Below, piece by piece: positions 23,350-35,311 of a DNA stretch of 64,000 bases. Each line of letters begins with the position of its first letter. The first letter of the stretch is position 1. Made by a program: the position numbers and the translations under genes. The notes below the pieces were generated by a model. The model had not been told where the DNA came from. It did not search any database and saw only the letters and a list, made by a program, of their open reading frames with translations. Source of the DNA: Sepioteuthis lessoniana (taxonomy: Eukaryota > Mollusca > Cephalopoda > Myopsida > Loliginidae); contig OY757911.1 of assembly GCA_963585895.1 (NCBI GenBank), positions 96,235,686-96,299,685 of the forward strand, written 5' to 3'.

Positions 23350-23640
23350 GTAATAATGCTATAATAGCTATCGTCGCAGGAAATGGACACGGCAATACGA
23401 GTTCAAACCCTGGACGAGTCTGATTGCATTTCACATAGCACTAATACCCTTGGGAAAGGTATGAATCCAATTATTCTCCTTCCAGCTATGGGTAAATAGT
23501 AGGGCAGACTGAGTTCTTCAGCCTTGGTGAGGCAACTAGTCTAGGAGAAGGAAAACTCTGAATTCAAACCTGTTAAACTCTGCTTAAAAAATTGACCTTG
23601 TGTCATATCCTGCCCGAACGGAGGGGTTGGGTAAAATATG
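23350..23640 (+). mobile_element. tRNA-derived SINE, family 1
   Basis: This is a well preserved copy from the A-box region (ATAGCTATCGTCGCAGGAAA) through GAGTTCAAACCCTGG (B box), the central AGCTATGGGTAAATAGTAGG and the tail GGAGGGGTTGGGTAAAATAT. The first few bases are diverged. Confidence 0.88.
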
Positions 23641-24482
23641 ATAATGTTTTAATAGAAAACCCCAACGAAATCTTCTGATCAGGGGTACGATAAAGCTCAT
23701 CTGATGTAAGAAAAAGGAACGATATAGGTTATTTAGTTTTCGAATGACACAAGAACAATTTGAAAGCGAAACAATCTTTCTAATATAGTCTTCTATATTA
23801 TGTGGTAATAGTGCCAATAGATTTATAATTTGGAAAAAAACTTGCAGTTTCAAAGAAGACAATCGAAAATTATCTATATTTTTGAATGCTTCCCCAGAGA
23901 CTTTACGAGTGTTTCTCGTTGCTAACTCTGTAGCAGAAAGAAAACTTGAATTTTTGTATGGCGCGTAATTTAATTTGACCGTTAGAGGCGCCAAACATTT
24001 TCACCCAGTCAGGATGACCTGTCCTATTCAGTCTGAACCATATTTCCTAGCAGCACCAAAAATTGAAGAGAGCCCGCGAATCTGTCTCACGGTCAGAAAT
24101 CCTCAAAGGGAACGGACGTCTATTTGTCTGTTCCCGAATAGTAGCAGCCTCATCAACCATTATGAGGAGAGCCATCTAGTTTATGGATCCCTTGGGTCTA
24201 TTCTTCTAGACCAATGGATTCTAGTTAAAAAAAAAAATATTAGATGATACACTCAAACAATTTCCTACCGTCTTACCTTATTACGAGGCTCGCAGCATAC
24301 CAGTGTAAAAACCTTTACTTCATGCTGCCATTAAAACCTTCCTTTATAACCTAACGACGTCTTCGTTCTTCTCCACCACCTTTATTTTCCATCAACATTT
24401 AGCGAGGGGATAACTACCAACATAATACCAACGCAACCAAAGTGATACCAACAAAACCAACTTAAACTTTAAACCAAAAACC
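23641..24482. other. unassigned stretch with two unexplained open frames
   Basis: A minus-strand frame at 23994-23584 (136 codons) and a plus-strand frame at 23975-24247 (90 codons) are long for this AT-rich sequence. Neither shows a family motif, and the first extends into the SINE. I cannot support a gene call. Confidence 0.45.
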
Positions 24483-24524
24483 CAACAACAACAACAACAA
24501 CAACAATAATAATAATAATAATAA
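24483..24524. repeat. (CAA)n-(TAA)n compound microsatellite
   Basis: CAA units pass directly into TAA units. Confidence 0.95.
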
Positions 24525-25224
24525 ATTGTTTGAATTTACCGCGCCAAACTTTGAAATTTAGCATAAATTTGCCGACAAATCCAAACACTCCCAGTTATCT
24601 CAAATTAATTCCACCCCACCCACCCCAGCTCGCTCAAAAAAAAATTCCCCCAAAAAACGGCCAAACCATAAGCTAAAGAAATATTTGGAATGGAACATTC
24701 TAGAATCAGGTGGCATTATAAATGTTAGGAAAGACATAAAAACTTCATAAATATGTGGATATATAGAAAAACTAAGCAATTGTGATGAAAGGCTCGTTGG
24801 GTAGAGGTTAGTGCAATTTTCTTTTTTTAAAAATAACACTGGATTTTCTATTACTTGTAAAATCTGCTGGTGAATTTTTGTTATACTTTAATCTAAGAAT
24901 CTTGATTCATTTCTAATCGACTAAATTGTTTTACCAGGTGTAACTATCACGAGTCAACTTAACAATTGTTTGAATTTACACTTTTCCCCTCCATATTGAC
25001 AACCTTTGTAATCGATATGTTTTCTATTCCCGTATTTTCCGTAAAAACTTCAGAAATATCAATTGAACATTATCTCCTCCGCATTTAAATTTACAAGTAT
25101 TAGATATTCCCATTAACCTTGAGATAGTCGTTCAGGCAGTCCAGTCTAGTTGGTAGACAAAAACAAAAAGTAGATCAACGGACTTAAAACTTATATCCAG
25201 ATTTTCTTCTAGAATTTACCTCTT
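24525..25224. other. AT-rich stretch, nothing recognised
   Basis: No gene or assignable repeat was found. Confidence 0.5.
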
Positions 25225-25475
25225 CCCTTTATTTACTTTATCATACATTTTTATTTTTATTTTTAATCAATTTATTTTTATTCTTTTTTATTTAATTTAA
25301 TTTAATTTTTTTAAATTTTATTTTTTTATTTATTTTATCTTTATATATTTATTTATTTTTTTAAATTCATTAATTTTTTTTGTATTTATTTATGTTTTAT
25401 TTATTTATTTATTCTATTTTATTTTTTATATTATTTTTATTTTATTTTATTTTATTGTTTTAATTTTTTTTTTCA
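25225..25475. repeat. T-rich low-complexity tract upstream of the long R4-like element
   Basis: It consists mostly of TTTTA/TTTAT words, for instance TATTTTATTTTATTTTATTG at about 25437-25457. It ends where the recognisable 5' leader of the element begins. Confidence 0.85.
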
Positions 25476-25584
25476 TTGTGACCCACTGCTTATGAACATT
25501 CTCTGAGGGTTCGTGGTCACATCTGTGTCAGGTGCGCAGATCATAAACAACCTCTGGGCCAGGTATAGCCACATTATACCACCC

Positions 25585-26487
25585 ATGGTAAAAATGTCAA
25601 ATCACAATATTACGCAATGTGGGACCCAGGCAACAGGCCTGGGTGTCATGATCGGCAGATGCTCTCCTGATAGACACCATGGGAGACCCGACCGTCATCC
25701 TACGAATGTTGGCTGTTCTTTTTTCAGATACATAAACGACGACGAAACAAACCACAACGAACAGAGACCTAAACGTAGAACATGGACTAGGGAAGAGAAT
25801 AAACTTGTGCTAGAATGCTATTTCAGGAGCAACCCCTCACAAAGAGGCTACAAGAAAAGGATGTTTGAGATCTGGCAAGAATGTTCCACTTTTCAGTCAA
25901 CTAGCCAAAGTTTAGCGGATCAGGTTAGGACAATAACGAAGAAGGGTTGGTTTTCTGACCTAGAATTACTAGAAATCCATCAAAAAACACTGAAACAAAA
26001 CTATTACGCTGTGCCAGACACACCAAGTGGTGTCGAACAAAAGCAATCCAACGAAAAAGCACCGCAAACCTCATCAAATGAAAACACCACACTCCTAAAC
26101 GATACACTATCAAACAAGCAGGAAGAAACACTATCGCAAGAACAAAAGGTAAATCTAGAAAATGTAAAGAGAATCATGAATAGTGAAAAGACTATTCTAC
26201 CCTCATTAAGAAACATAGAATGGAAAACATTTAAAATAGAAACGAATAAACTAAATCACATACTACCTTACATATCAACGAATAATATAACCGAGTTAAT
26301 TGAATTAATATATGCAGGAGCGAAATTAGTTTGTGAGAAAAGCACGACGAAACAGCAAAAACCGGGATGGGAAATTAGACTGGAATCGCAAATAAAAAAA
26401 AAACTACGAAAACAAGCCCGAATGGTGAAGAGAGGCGCTGAAATAAGCGGGGGGTGGAGAAGGAACAGGCCACATGGGGAAAGATAA
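25585..26487 (+). pseudogene. R4-like element, N-terminal Myb-like part
   Basis: The open frame runs from about 25513, but the first ATG is at 25585 (MVKMSNHNIT). About 50 residues in, a basic segment RRTWTREENKLVLECYF begins a Myb/SANT-like domain with a later conserved GWFSDLELLEI helix. Such domains bind target DNA in R2-like elements. The second half is polar and acidic (SSNENTTLLNDT, KQEETLSQEQKV), then basic (KKKLRKQARMVKRG). The frame closes at 26487; the reverse transcriptase continues in another frame that is open from 26454, so a single frameshift separates them. In relatives these form one protein, which suggests a mutation and not a programmed shift, but the 34-bp overlap leaves the latter open. 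Confidence 0.75.
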
Positions 26488-27872
26488 CAGTACAACTTGA
26501 GGAAATAAACCAGAAAATACTGTCCAAAGAAGGGAGATTAAAGAGATATCGACAAAGGGTAAAACAGTACAGACAAAATAGGACATTCCAAAACAACGAA
26601 AGGAAATTCTATCAACAATTGGGAGGGAGTGACACGAAAACATACCAACAACCGGATGCAAAAGAAACCGAGCGATTTTGGGCTAAAATATGGGAACCAA
26701 AGAAACTTAACGAAAATGCTGAATGGATAAACAATATTACAAGAGAGCTAGACGGACTTGAAGAAGGCCCCAAAATCGAAATACACGTTGACTTACTCAA
26801 AACAACACTAAAAAGAATATCAATCTGGAAAGCGTCAGGCCATGATGGAATACATGGCTTCTGGTTCAAGAAATTCGCCTCCATTCACGACAGACTAGCA
26901 CTACAGATGAACAGATGCTTACAAGACGCGCACGTACCTGAATGGATGACCAAAGGAAAGACTACATTAATCCAAAAGGACCCTAGTAAAGGAACTGCCC
27001 CAAACAATTACAGACCTATAACCTGCCTACCAATGATGTGGAAAATACTAACAGCACAAATAAGGGAAAAAATATACTATTCGTTAACAAGCCGTGGATT
27101 GTTCCCGGACGAACAGAAACGATGCTGCAAAGGATCCAGAGGCACAGCAGAATTACTCTTCATAGATCAACACATCCTAAATAAGAGCAAGACAAGACGG
27201 AAAAATCTAGCTATGGCCTGGATTGACTACAAGAAGGCATATGATATGCTCCCACAAAGCTGGATATTACACTGTCTCAAAATGTAGAAAATATCACATG
27301 AAGTCATAAACTTCATCGAACAGATCATGAAGACCTGGAGAGTGGAACTGACTGCAGGAGGAAGAAGCATAGCTAAAACAAAGATCCAAAGAGGCATCTT
27401 CCAAGGAGATGCACTATCGCCCTTACTATTCATAGTAGCCATGATGCCACTGAACCAAATACTCAGAAAATGCACTGCCGGATACAAACTCAGCAGATCG
27501 CAAGAGAAGAGTAACCACCTAATGTACATGGATGACATTAAATTATTTGCAAAAAATGAAAGTGAACTGGAAAGTCTCATACACGCAGTTAGAATATACA
27601 ATCAGCACATAGGAATGGAATTTGGCATAGAAAAATGTGCCATGCTCGTCATGAAAAGTGGAAAACGACATATGACTGACGGAATGGAACTACCAAGTCA
27701 CGACAGAATTAGGAGGCTGGAAGAAAATGAAACCTACAAATACTTGGGCATCTTGGAGGCTGACACTATCAAACAAGTACAAATGAAAGACATGATCCGA
27801 AAAGAACATCTCAGGAGAACGCGAAAACTACTCGAACAAAACTCTCCAGCAGAAACCTCATCAAAGGAATAA
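26454..27872 (+). pseudogene. R4-like element, reverse transcriptase part
   Basis: In one frame interrupted by a TAG at 27285-27287. Landmarks: FYQQLGGSDTKTY and the ETERFWAKIW segment ahead of the fingers; KASGHDGIHGFWFKKF (motif 1-2 region, about 26827-26875); NNYRPITCLPMMWKILT (about 27004-27055); motif A WIDYKKAYDMLPQSW (about 27220-27265); motif B FQGDALSPLLF (about 27398-27430); and motif C YMDDIKLFAK with the catalytic Asp pair (about 27523-27552). The thumb YKYLGILEAD follows at about 27737. RNA-primed cDNA synthesis at the target nick would be its role. The frame is lost after about 27840. Confidence 0.88.
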
Positions 27873-28951
27873 ATACTTGGGCTGTACCACTAGTCAGATA
27901 CTCGGGACCCTTTCTCAAGTGGACCAGAGAGGAACTTAAACAAATGGACCAAAGGACAAGAAAACTAATGACCATGCATAAGGCATTACACCCCAGAGAC
28001 GACGTTGGCAGACTATATGTATCTAGAAAAGAGGGAGGAAGGGGACTTGCCAGCATCGAAGACACCGTTGACGCATCCATACAACGACTCGAAGACTACA
28101 TAGAAAAACACGAACGAGGACTAATTAGAGCCATCAGAGTCGATACGGACAACACGATAAAGGAAAGAATGACAACAACAAGGAAACAAAAATGGGAAGG
28201 AAAACCACTCTATGGCCGCTTTAAGTGTCTAATAAACAACATCTTGCACCAGAAAATCTGGACCTGGCTAAGAAAAGGAAATCTTAAGAGAGAAACGGAA
28301 TCCCTCCTAATAGCAGCACAGGACAACGCCATAAGAACGAATCATATCAAAGCGAGAATAGATAAGACGCAACAAAACAGTAAATGTAGGCTATGCGGTG
28401 ATAGAGACGAAACGATCAATCACATTATAAGCGAATGCAGCAAATTAGCACAGAAGGAGTACAAGGCGAGACACGACAGGGTCGGCAAGGTAATCCACTG
28501 GGAAATGTGCAGGAAATTTCAATTCGACCATACAAACAAATAGTATATGCACAACCCAGCGCCTGTCCTAGAAAATGACTCGCATAAACTCCTAAGGGAC
28601 TTTAATATACAAACGGATCACCTAATCCCGGCCAGAAGACCAGACCTCATAATAATCAACAAAAGAAAGAGAATCTGCAAAATTGTTGACTTTGCTGTCC
28701 CGGCTGACCTCAGAATAAATCTGAAGGACAGTGAAAAGAAGGATAAATACCTCGACCTTGCTAGAGAATTAAAAAAGCAGTGGAACATGAAAGTAACGAT
28801 TGTGCCAATTGTGACTGGTGCGTTAGGCACAGTAACTAAAGGATTATTAAAGGGCCTGGAGGACTTAGAAGTTAGCGGACGGGTAGAGACTATCCAAACG
28901 ACAGCATTGCTGAGGACGGCCAGAATACTGAGACGAGTCCTGGAGACTTGA
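27873..28951 (+). pseudogene. R4-like element, CCHC knuckle and restriction-like endonuclease part
   Basis: Open from 27944 with an in-frame TAG at 28541-28543, then open to 28951. GGRGLASIEDTVDASIQRLE lies at about 28036. The knuckle CRLCGDRDETINHIISEC reads C-x2-C-x8-H-x4-C (about 28385-28438). The endonuclease signature RPDLIIINKRKRICKIVDF carries the PD and later D of a PD-(D/E)XK fold at about 28640-28700, followed by DSEKKDKYLDLARELKKQW. This domain would nick the chromosomal target. The TAG falls between knuckle and endonuclease, at a codon that is TGG or TAC in copies D and B. The last residues, RTARILRRVLET, are conserved in all copies. Confidence 0.88.
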
Positions 28952-29038
28952 GGAGACTTTATGTCACTAAAACTCCAGTGAAAAACCATCAGCTAATACT
29001 AATGTGAAAAACTCTAGAGGAGTAAATAATAATAATGT

Positions 29039-30524
29039 TATCCCCATCGCTATAAATGGCGACCTTCCGACCCTGTGAGAACATGCACCCACATATAAAA
29101 ATAAGTTAAATATGCCACTACAAAAATGGAAATTAAATATCAAAAAAACAGTATAACCTCCTACATCTCTCTGCACAAGTTACCGGAGGATTAACAACGA
29201 GTTCATAAAAAAGGACAAAACTCAGATGTGTGATTAAAGAAAAATACCACTCACTTTATTTATGCTTTTCGTCTCAATCTTGACAGGAATCAAATTAGGA
29301 ATACGAGAAGTTGCATTTTATGAGTCAATAAAGGAAAAAAACTAATTGTTCTGTAAATTGTACACAACTCAGCTTGCACCGTGATATAAGCTCCTTATTT
29401 ATCCTCTGCTAGTCATTAACTGGCTGGCTCTATTAACAATCCTCAACTCTCGGGTAACCATCTCTCACTCTTATTGCAAGCGTTCTCGTGGTGGACCTTG
29501 TCATCGGATCACATAGATAGCTCAGTGGTTGGGGTGGTAGGAAGGCGGCCACCTCTTTTGAGTATGATTCAAATAAAAATGAACATTGGAAAACTAAATT
29601 AAAATCAAAATCAATCGTAAATGGCGAAGCATTATTTTCGTTTTCAGAACTCAGAATAAAAGCTATATGTTTATTTTTTCTAAAGGTTGATTTTACGAAA
29701 AAATTTCAGTAAAACATTCCATAAAGTTTTTAAAGAATGAATGCATGCATTCAATATTAAAAAGGAAAAATAAAACGACGTACCTTGGGCAATAAATGAT
29801 TTTGCGTCTTCAAAATAGTTCCATTGGAGAAACCTCCAAAATTATTTCAGAATTACCGTCAGCTGCCTCATCGATTTTTCTTTAATCTTATCCAGTGTCT
29901 CAAATCTTCTGTTTTCAAAGAAAAGTTAGCTTTGAAAAATTCTGAAGTCCCAGGAAGTGAATTTTTGATGAATTCATAGACGTCATGATGCCATATTTGA
30001 ACAGTGGATGTATAATTACGAAACTCTCTCTAGAAACTCTGAATGAAATTCGTAAACAATAGCAGATTGCCTATGATCGCATTCTACACACCCATCCATT
30101 TGACTATGGCTGCAGAATACACGGGGCACATCTTTACAGATGAGGTAGACTCCCCAAACAAGTCATGTGTATCTGATAGTGCGCAGGGAAATGTAGTATA
30201 CACCTTCATTAATACCAGGTTTACTCTGATCCAGAATGGTAATACCTGAAAACATGAAAAAAAAAACCAAAAGACAAACAAACACAGTTGTCATGCCGTA
30301 AAATCCAACGAAAGTAAACCAGACTACTTTTTACACATTCAACATTTTTTGGTTTTGTTTCGTTTTGGAAATTCCTAACATTCATTTGAGTAAATTTTGA
30401 CCAAAGTCGAAGCCTCGATACCAAATTTTTTATAGTATCGTACATAACAAACGCGTTAAATAATTACCAATCGAATAGTTTTATTGGGCAAAGGATGAAT
30501 TTTCAAGTAAAACAACACCCACAC
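29039..30524. other. AT-rich stretch, mostly unassigned
   Basis: Apart from the tRNA-like remnant at 29512 nothing is recognised. A short open frame at 30043-30249 has no family features. Confidence 0.5.
29512..29585 (+). mobile_element. tRNA-like remnant, probably a SINE head
   Basis: ATAGCTCAGTGGTTGGGGTG fits the tRNA A box well, but the expected B box about 35 bases on is corrupted (GTATGATTCAAAT). No central SINE body follows. A functional tRNA gene can be excluded because the arms do not pair. Confidence 0.4.
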
Positions 30525-30823
30525 ATATATATATATATATATAGTCGCTGTGAATGCAATAATTACATAACAAACAAGCTTATTATATGAGTTCCCACTG
30601 CAGATGGAGTAATTTCTCGGCTTTCTTAGTTTAGTTAAATAGTTATACCATGATTGCAGACATCCTTCAAATTCATAAAGTGTAGGAATCTCACAATTAC
30701 CGCCTGATGATAGGTAAAGATAGATGTGAATTGTTTTTAAATGATGTTGCTTTTTAGCAAGATTGTTATTAGAATGAGACAATTTAAGACAAAGGAAATG
30801 ACTTACTGTCTCTCTCTGTGTCC

Positions 30824-30934
<111 letters not shown>

Positions 30935-30998
30935 ATAAATGAGAGTTACTCAAGATCAGAAATAATGCATGTACATCTTGGTCCAATGATCCTATAAG

Positions 30999-31001
<3 letters not shown>

Positions 31002-31068
<67 letters not shown>

Positions 31069-31088
31069 GTGTGTGTGTGTGTGTGTGT
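31002..31088. repeat. compound (TA)n-(TG)n microsatellite
   Basis: TA to about 31058, a few TATG units, then TG. Confidence 0.95.
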
Positions 31089-31249
31089 CTGTGCCAAAAC
31101 ACCGTGGCATGTGCAAGAAGCGCGACAGGATCAAACTTAGGCGAAGTATATCCAGCAAAAATTTAGAATTATCCTTTTACTATTCTGGTCGCCGAATCAA
31201 AGCTTAAAATTCCAGTCCATCGTACCATTTATTCAGTATTCTGGTATGA

Positions 31250-31251
<2 letters not shown>

Positions 31252-31335
<84 letters not shown>
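31252..31335. repeat. compound (TA)n-(TG)n microsatellite
   Basis: TA to 31288 and TG from 31289. This is the third such array within 500 bp. Confidence 0.95.
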
Positions 31336-31336
<1 letters not shown>

Positions 31337-32079
31337 TTTTTAGTTTGCTGCAAAATTTGTGTACTACTTGAATAACATTATCATTATTCAGTAAAGCATA
31401 TAGAAATTATCATAAGTCAACGATGTAGAATTTTTGAGTTACTTAGCCTTTCTTTTACGAATTGCACTAGGGCCATAACTGTATAGTTATATTATAAATA
31501 TATCATTTGCGTTTATAAAATCTTAAGCCTATTCTGAGCGTCAAGGTGCGTCTTCAGGCAATCACTTTCTCTGTTGGGCAGAAAACGATTTGCTCAGTTC
31601 CTGCTGTTTGTATGGAAGAGGGATTGCCCGGAGACGAGCTGTTCTGTTGGTGCTACTTTGTGTAAAGTCGCATAGATTTTTTTTCTTTGGTGATTTTTGG
31701 CTACTGGTATGTTCCGGACCACAAGCTTGGGGCTGATCAAGACTAGCTGGGTCAACCTAGTGAAGGTTTATGATGTTGAAAGACTCGAAATACTTAATGA
31801 GCTTGGGAAGAACATCCCTGTGGGTGTGGTCATGGGCACCTGAGGGTGTATTCCTTTAAGAAAACGAATTATACAATGTGAAAAAAATAAGATATTAAAG
31901 TATAAAATATGGAAAAAGTAAAATAGAGAAATTCGATTTTTCTTTCTTATGCTTTTTCAATAATATTCAAGTTTTTGTAAAATTTTATGAATTGATTTCA
32001 CTTGGTAATGGAGCATTCGGTTAATTTAAAAAGCAGATTCGTTTGCACATCGAGTTTCGTAAGCATGGAGCATATATTG

Positions 32080-32081
<2 letters not shown>
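31336..32081. other. unassigned stretch, GC-richer at 31510-31860
   Basis: A patch around 31510-31860 is visibly richer in G and C than its surroundings (GATTGCCCGGAGACGAGCTG) and could be a decayed mobile element. No protein motif could be read in either strand. Confidence 0.45.

Positions 32082-32153
<72 letters not shown>
32082..32153. repeat. (TA)n, 72 bp
   Basis: A pure TA tract. Confidence 0.97.
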
Positions 32154-32156
<3 letters not shown>

Positions 32157-32314
32157 GAAGAATGTGTATTTATCAGCCACTTCCAACCAAGTTCAATGTT
32201 TAAGCAGAATCCTGTTGATTCGAATTCAGTGTTTTCCGTTTCTTACAGAAGATGTCGTAACAAGATTACATGACCCGGATGCCCAAACCATGTACACATA
32301 ACGGGGTGGCGAGA

Positions 32315-32451
<137 letters not shown>

Positions 32452-33289
32452 AACTATGAACATTTTAAAACCATTGCTTACATGATCCATCCGGTACTTA
32501 AGGTGTTTTATAACTGCTAGATTAGTGACTATTATCACGGTCTCATGGTATCAATAATTCTGACATTTACAGATTTTACACCTGCTCAATTGTAATCGTA
32601 TCGAGGTCTCGTTGCATTCAAAACCTTTTTTTAAAGTTTATACATATACTAGTACGAAATATACTAGGCCTATAATTCCTAAAGTTTATCAACAACCAAT
32701 ACAGTAAAAACACTATAAAAAATTCATTTCTAGTTTTACTCGAATGAAGAAATATTCATTACCTTAGTAAATAAAGTTTACGTCGTTTTTATATTAATTT
32801 TTCTTTGTGTTATTTCTTCTTTTAATGCATATAACCTTCGTGGGTTATTTATTAACAAAGGAATCCTTCTTGGAAAAGAGTAGAGGAAGTATTTGAACCC
32901 TAGCTGGTGGGGGGGGGGTTCATAGGTTTCCCAGAGTTATTAATCTGAAAGGGAACCTGTCAGCAAAATTGTATATAAATATCATGAAATAGTTTTTATC
33001 AGGTTCTACAACTTAGTTAATCTTTTCCTTCAATAAAACCCTGTTAATTAGAAAACAGTGATGTATATTTACTTTGATAAAACACTTCAATTTACTTATA
33101 TTGCAATATAATTTAATCGTATAAATGTTTTTTTTTTGTTTTTTTTTTCCAATATAAAGTTAGAGTTGTCTTGTATTTCAAAGACCAAATATTTATATAC
33201 AAAGATATTCTCGAAATGTAATATACTGGCCGAAGGATTTCGTTTTATGCCTTTGGGTTAACTTATGCTGAGAACCTTTCGGCTCAGTG
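32452..33289. other. AT-rich stretch with one G run
   Basis: A run of about ten G at 32910-32920 and T runs at 33128-33149. A trace of the stem-loop motif (AACCTTCGTGGGTTATTTAT) is at about 32833-32853. There is no gene. Confidence 0.55.
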
Positions 33290-33755
33290 CATGAGTTACT
33301 TAGGTGCAACATTAACGCAGGTGTTCATGCGCGTGGGCGGAGCGGAAGTGTCCCTCAGAGATGTCACAGTAGCCCAGATGGGAAACAGGGCTACATAGTG
33401 CGGGTGACGTCACGCACCGGAAGCGCGTGGAGGATTTTGGGCATTTTGAAAAAGTCAGGTCGTTGAGTTGAGTCCTGCCTCGAGAGAAGACGGTTGACTT
33501 TCGCTTGCTCGCGGAGACCTTGTGACGGGTGCACACGTGTTGGTGGGGCAGATGGAAAAGCCACAATAGAAAGAATGTTTATCTCTCTCTTTAAACTCAA
33601 AGGTAATAAAAAGTTTTGTACCTGAACTAAGTAGTTGTAAGTGTTTTTCGTGTTTCGAGATTCCTATGTTCTATGTATATATGTTATGAACATTATATGT
33701 ACGTTTCAGATATCCGTATCATGGGTATGGTACAGAAACAGTTTCTACCTTACGT
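33290..33755 (+). repeat. GC-rich dispersed repeat L with promoter-like sites, copy 1
   Basis: The first part stands out by its GC and CpG content and contains a GGGCGGAGC box (about 33337) and a palindromic TGACGTCA (about 33405). The second part, from GACGGTTGACTTTCGCTTGC (about 33489) to ATCATGGGTATGGTAC (about 33735), matches in reverse complement the sequence at 62275-62540. Shared blocks include GGTTGACTTTCG, GGGGCAGAT, AATAGAAAGAATGT, TTTAAACTCAAAGG, CCTGAACTAAG and GTGTTTTTCGTGTTTCGAGA. A solo LTR or LTR-flank origin would fit a promoter-like part followed by an AATAAA-like signal (33607), but no LTR ends were proven. Confidence 0.7.
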
Positions 33756-34423
<668 letters not shown>

Positions 34424-34479
34424 GTATAGAAGAAGAACAAGTAACCCGAAAAGCACAATTTGTCAGACAAAGTAGTTGG

Positions 34480-35095
34480 TTACCTGTTTGGGTTTTATGG
34501 GATATCAACCTTTTATAATTTTCAAATACATTTTCATCCAAATAATCAGTTCTATTTCTAACAATTCAATCTAGCTTTGGTACGCAGTTTAATTGTCAAA
34601 AAAAATTCTATTTCGAGCTATTCAGTTTAGTGAAAAAGTTCTAATTCAAACGATTACGTTCAGTGTAAGTATAGAATTTATTTACTCACAGTTAAATGTC
34701 AAAACAGTTCTATTTCAAACAATTCAGTTTTGCATAAGTTCAGTTTCAATGTCAAAAACTGTTCCATTTCAAACAAATTCAGTTTTTAATATTTAGACAG
34801 TTTAAATGTCAAAACAATTCTTTTTCAAACAGTTCATTTTTAGCATAAGTACGCAGTTTAGTTCTGTTTGATCCATTGATTGGACCCTATCAGGTGCTAC
34901 CAATCCAGGCCAGAGTGGACCAGAGATCGTTGACAAAGAAGGCATACTCCACATTCCCGAAAGGTCCAGCATTACTGGAACATCACCATCAGATTTAATG
35001 TCATATCAGGAGACTCGTTGGGGTATTACTCCTCTACAGAAATGTAGTCGGTGTATTCTACAGCCCTAGCCGATTAGGCAAACAAACAAATAAGT
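34480..35095 (+). repeat. composite repeat J, copy 1
   Basis: Three parts in order. The head TTATGGGATATCAACCTTTT (about 34495) is half of the dispersed stem-loop motif. A minisatellite of about five diverged units of roughly 56 bp follows at 34560-34865, each like GCATAAGTACGCAGTTTAA then TGTCAAAACAGTTCTATTTC. The ~200-bp body at 34870-35080 has CCCTATCAGGTGCTACCAAT, GGCCAGAGTG, ACCATCAGATTTAATGTCAT and GTGTATTCTACAGCCCTAGC. The same architecture recurs at 45005. No coding region or terminal repeats were seen; a frame at 34593-34796 only reads the tandem units. Confidence 0.85.
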
Positions 35096-35277
35096 GCTCG
35101 CGAATAAAGGTATTTAAAAAAAAAACAGACAAAAATCCAAATTGTGAACGTTCTAACGCAGTTAATATAAATCTTATTTGATAAAAAATGTTGTATCCAA
35201 CATAACCTCTTTAAAAATCGTGGCATATCGTCCCTCTTGTAAGTTATAATGATAGCAATAATAACGTGACTATATTC

Positions 35278-35311
<34 letters not shown>

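Larger units (their letters stand above)
25476..29038 (+). mobile_element. R4/Dong-like non-LTR retrotransposon, near full length
   Basis: This is the reference copy for all R4-like fragments in the window. It encodes, in order, a Myb-like DNA-binding N-terminus, a reverse transcriptase, a CCHC knuckle and a restriction-like endonuclease. That order is diagnostic of the early-branching REL-endonuclease LINE clades (R2, R4/Dong, NeSL). The 3' end CTCTAGAGGAGTAAATAATA runs into AAT repeats. Dong elements are known to target TAA repeats, and several fragments here sit in such repeats; hence the R4/Dong call over R2. The copy is broken by TAG codons at 27285 and 28541 and by frameshifts near 26460-26490 and 27840-27880. 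The left end is uncertain because TAA repeats are not present upstream. Confidence 0.9.

Noticed and set aside
28618-28989. 123-codon minus-strand frame (and similar ones at 6567-6232 and 19541-19260)
   Set aside because: They lie opposite the conserved endonuclease end of the R4-like element and recur only because that element recurs.
29512-29585. Functional tRNA gene
   Set aside because: Good A box, but the B box is corrupted and the acceptor and anticodon arms do not pair.
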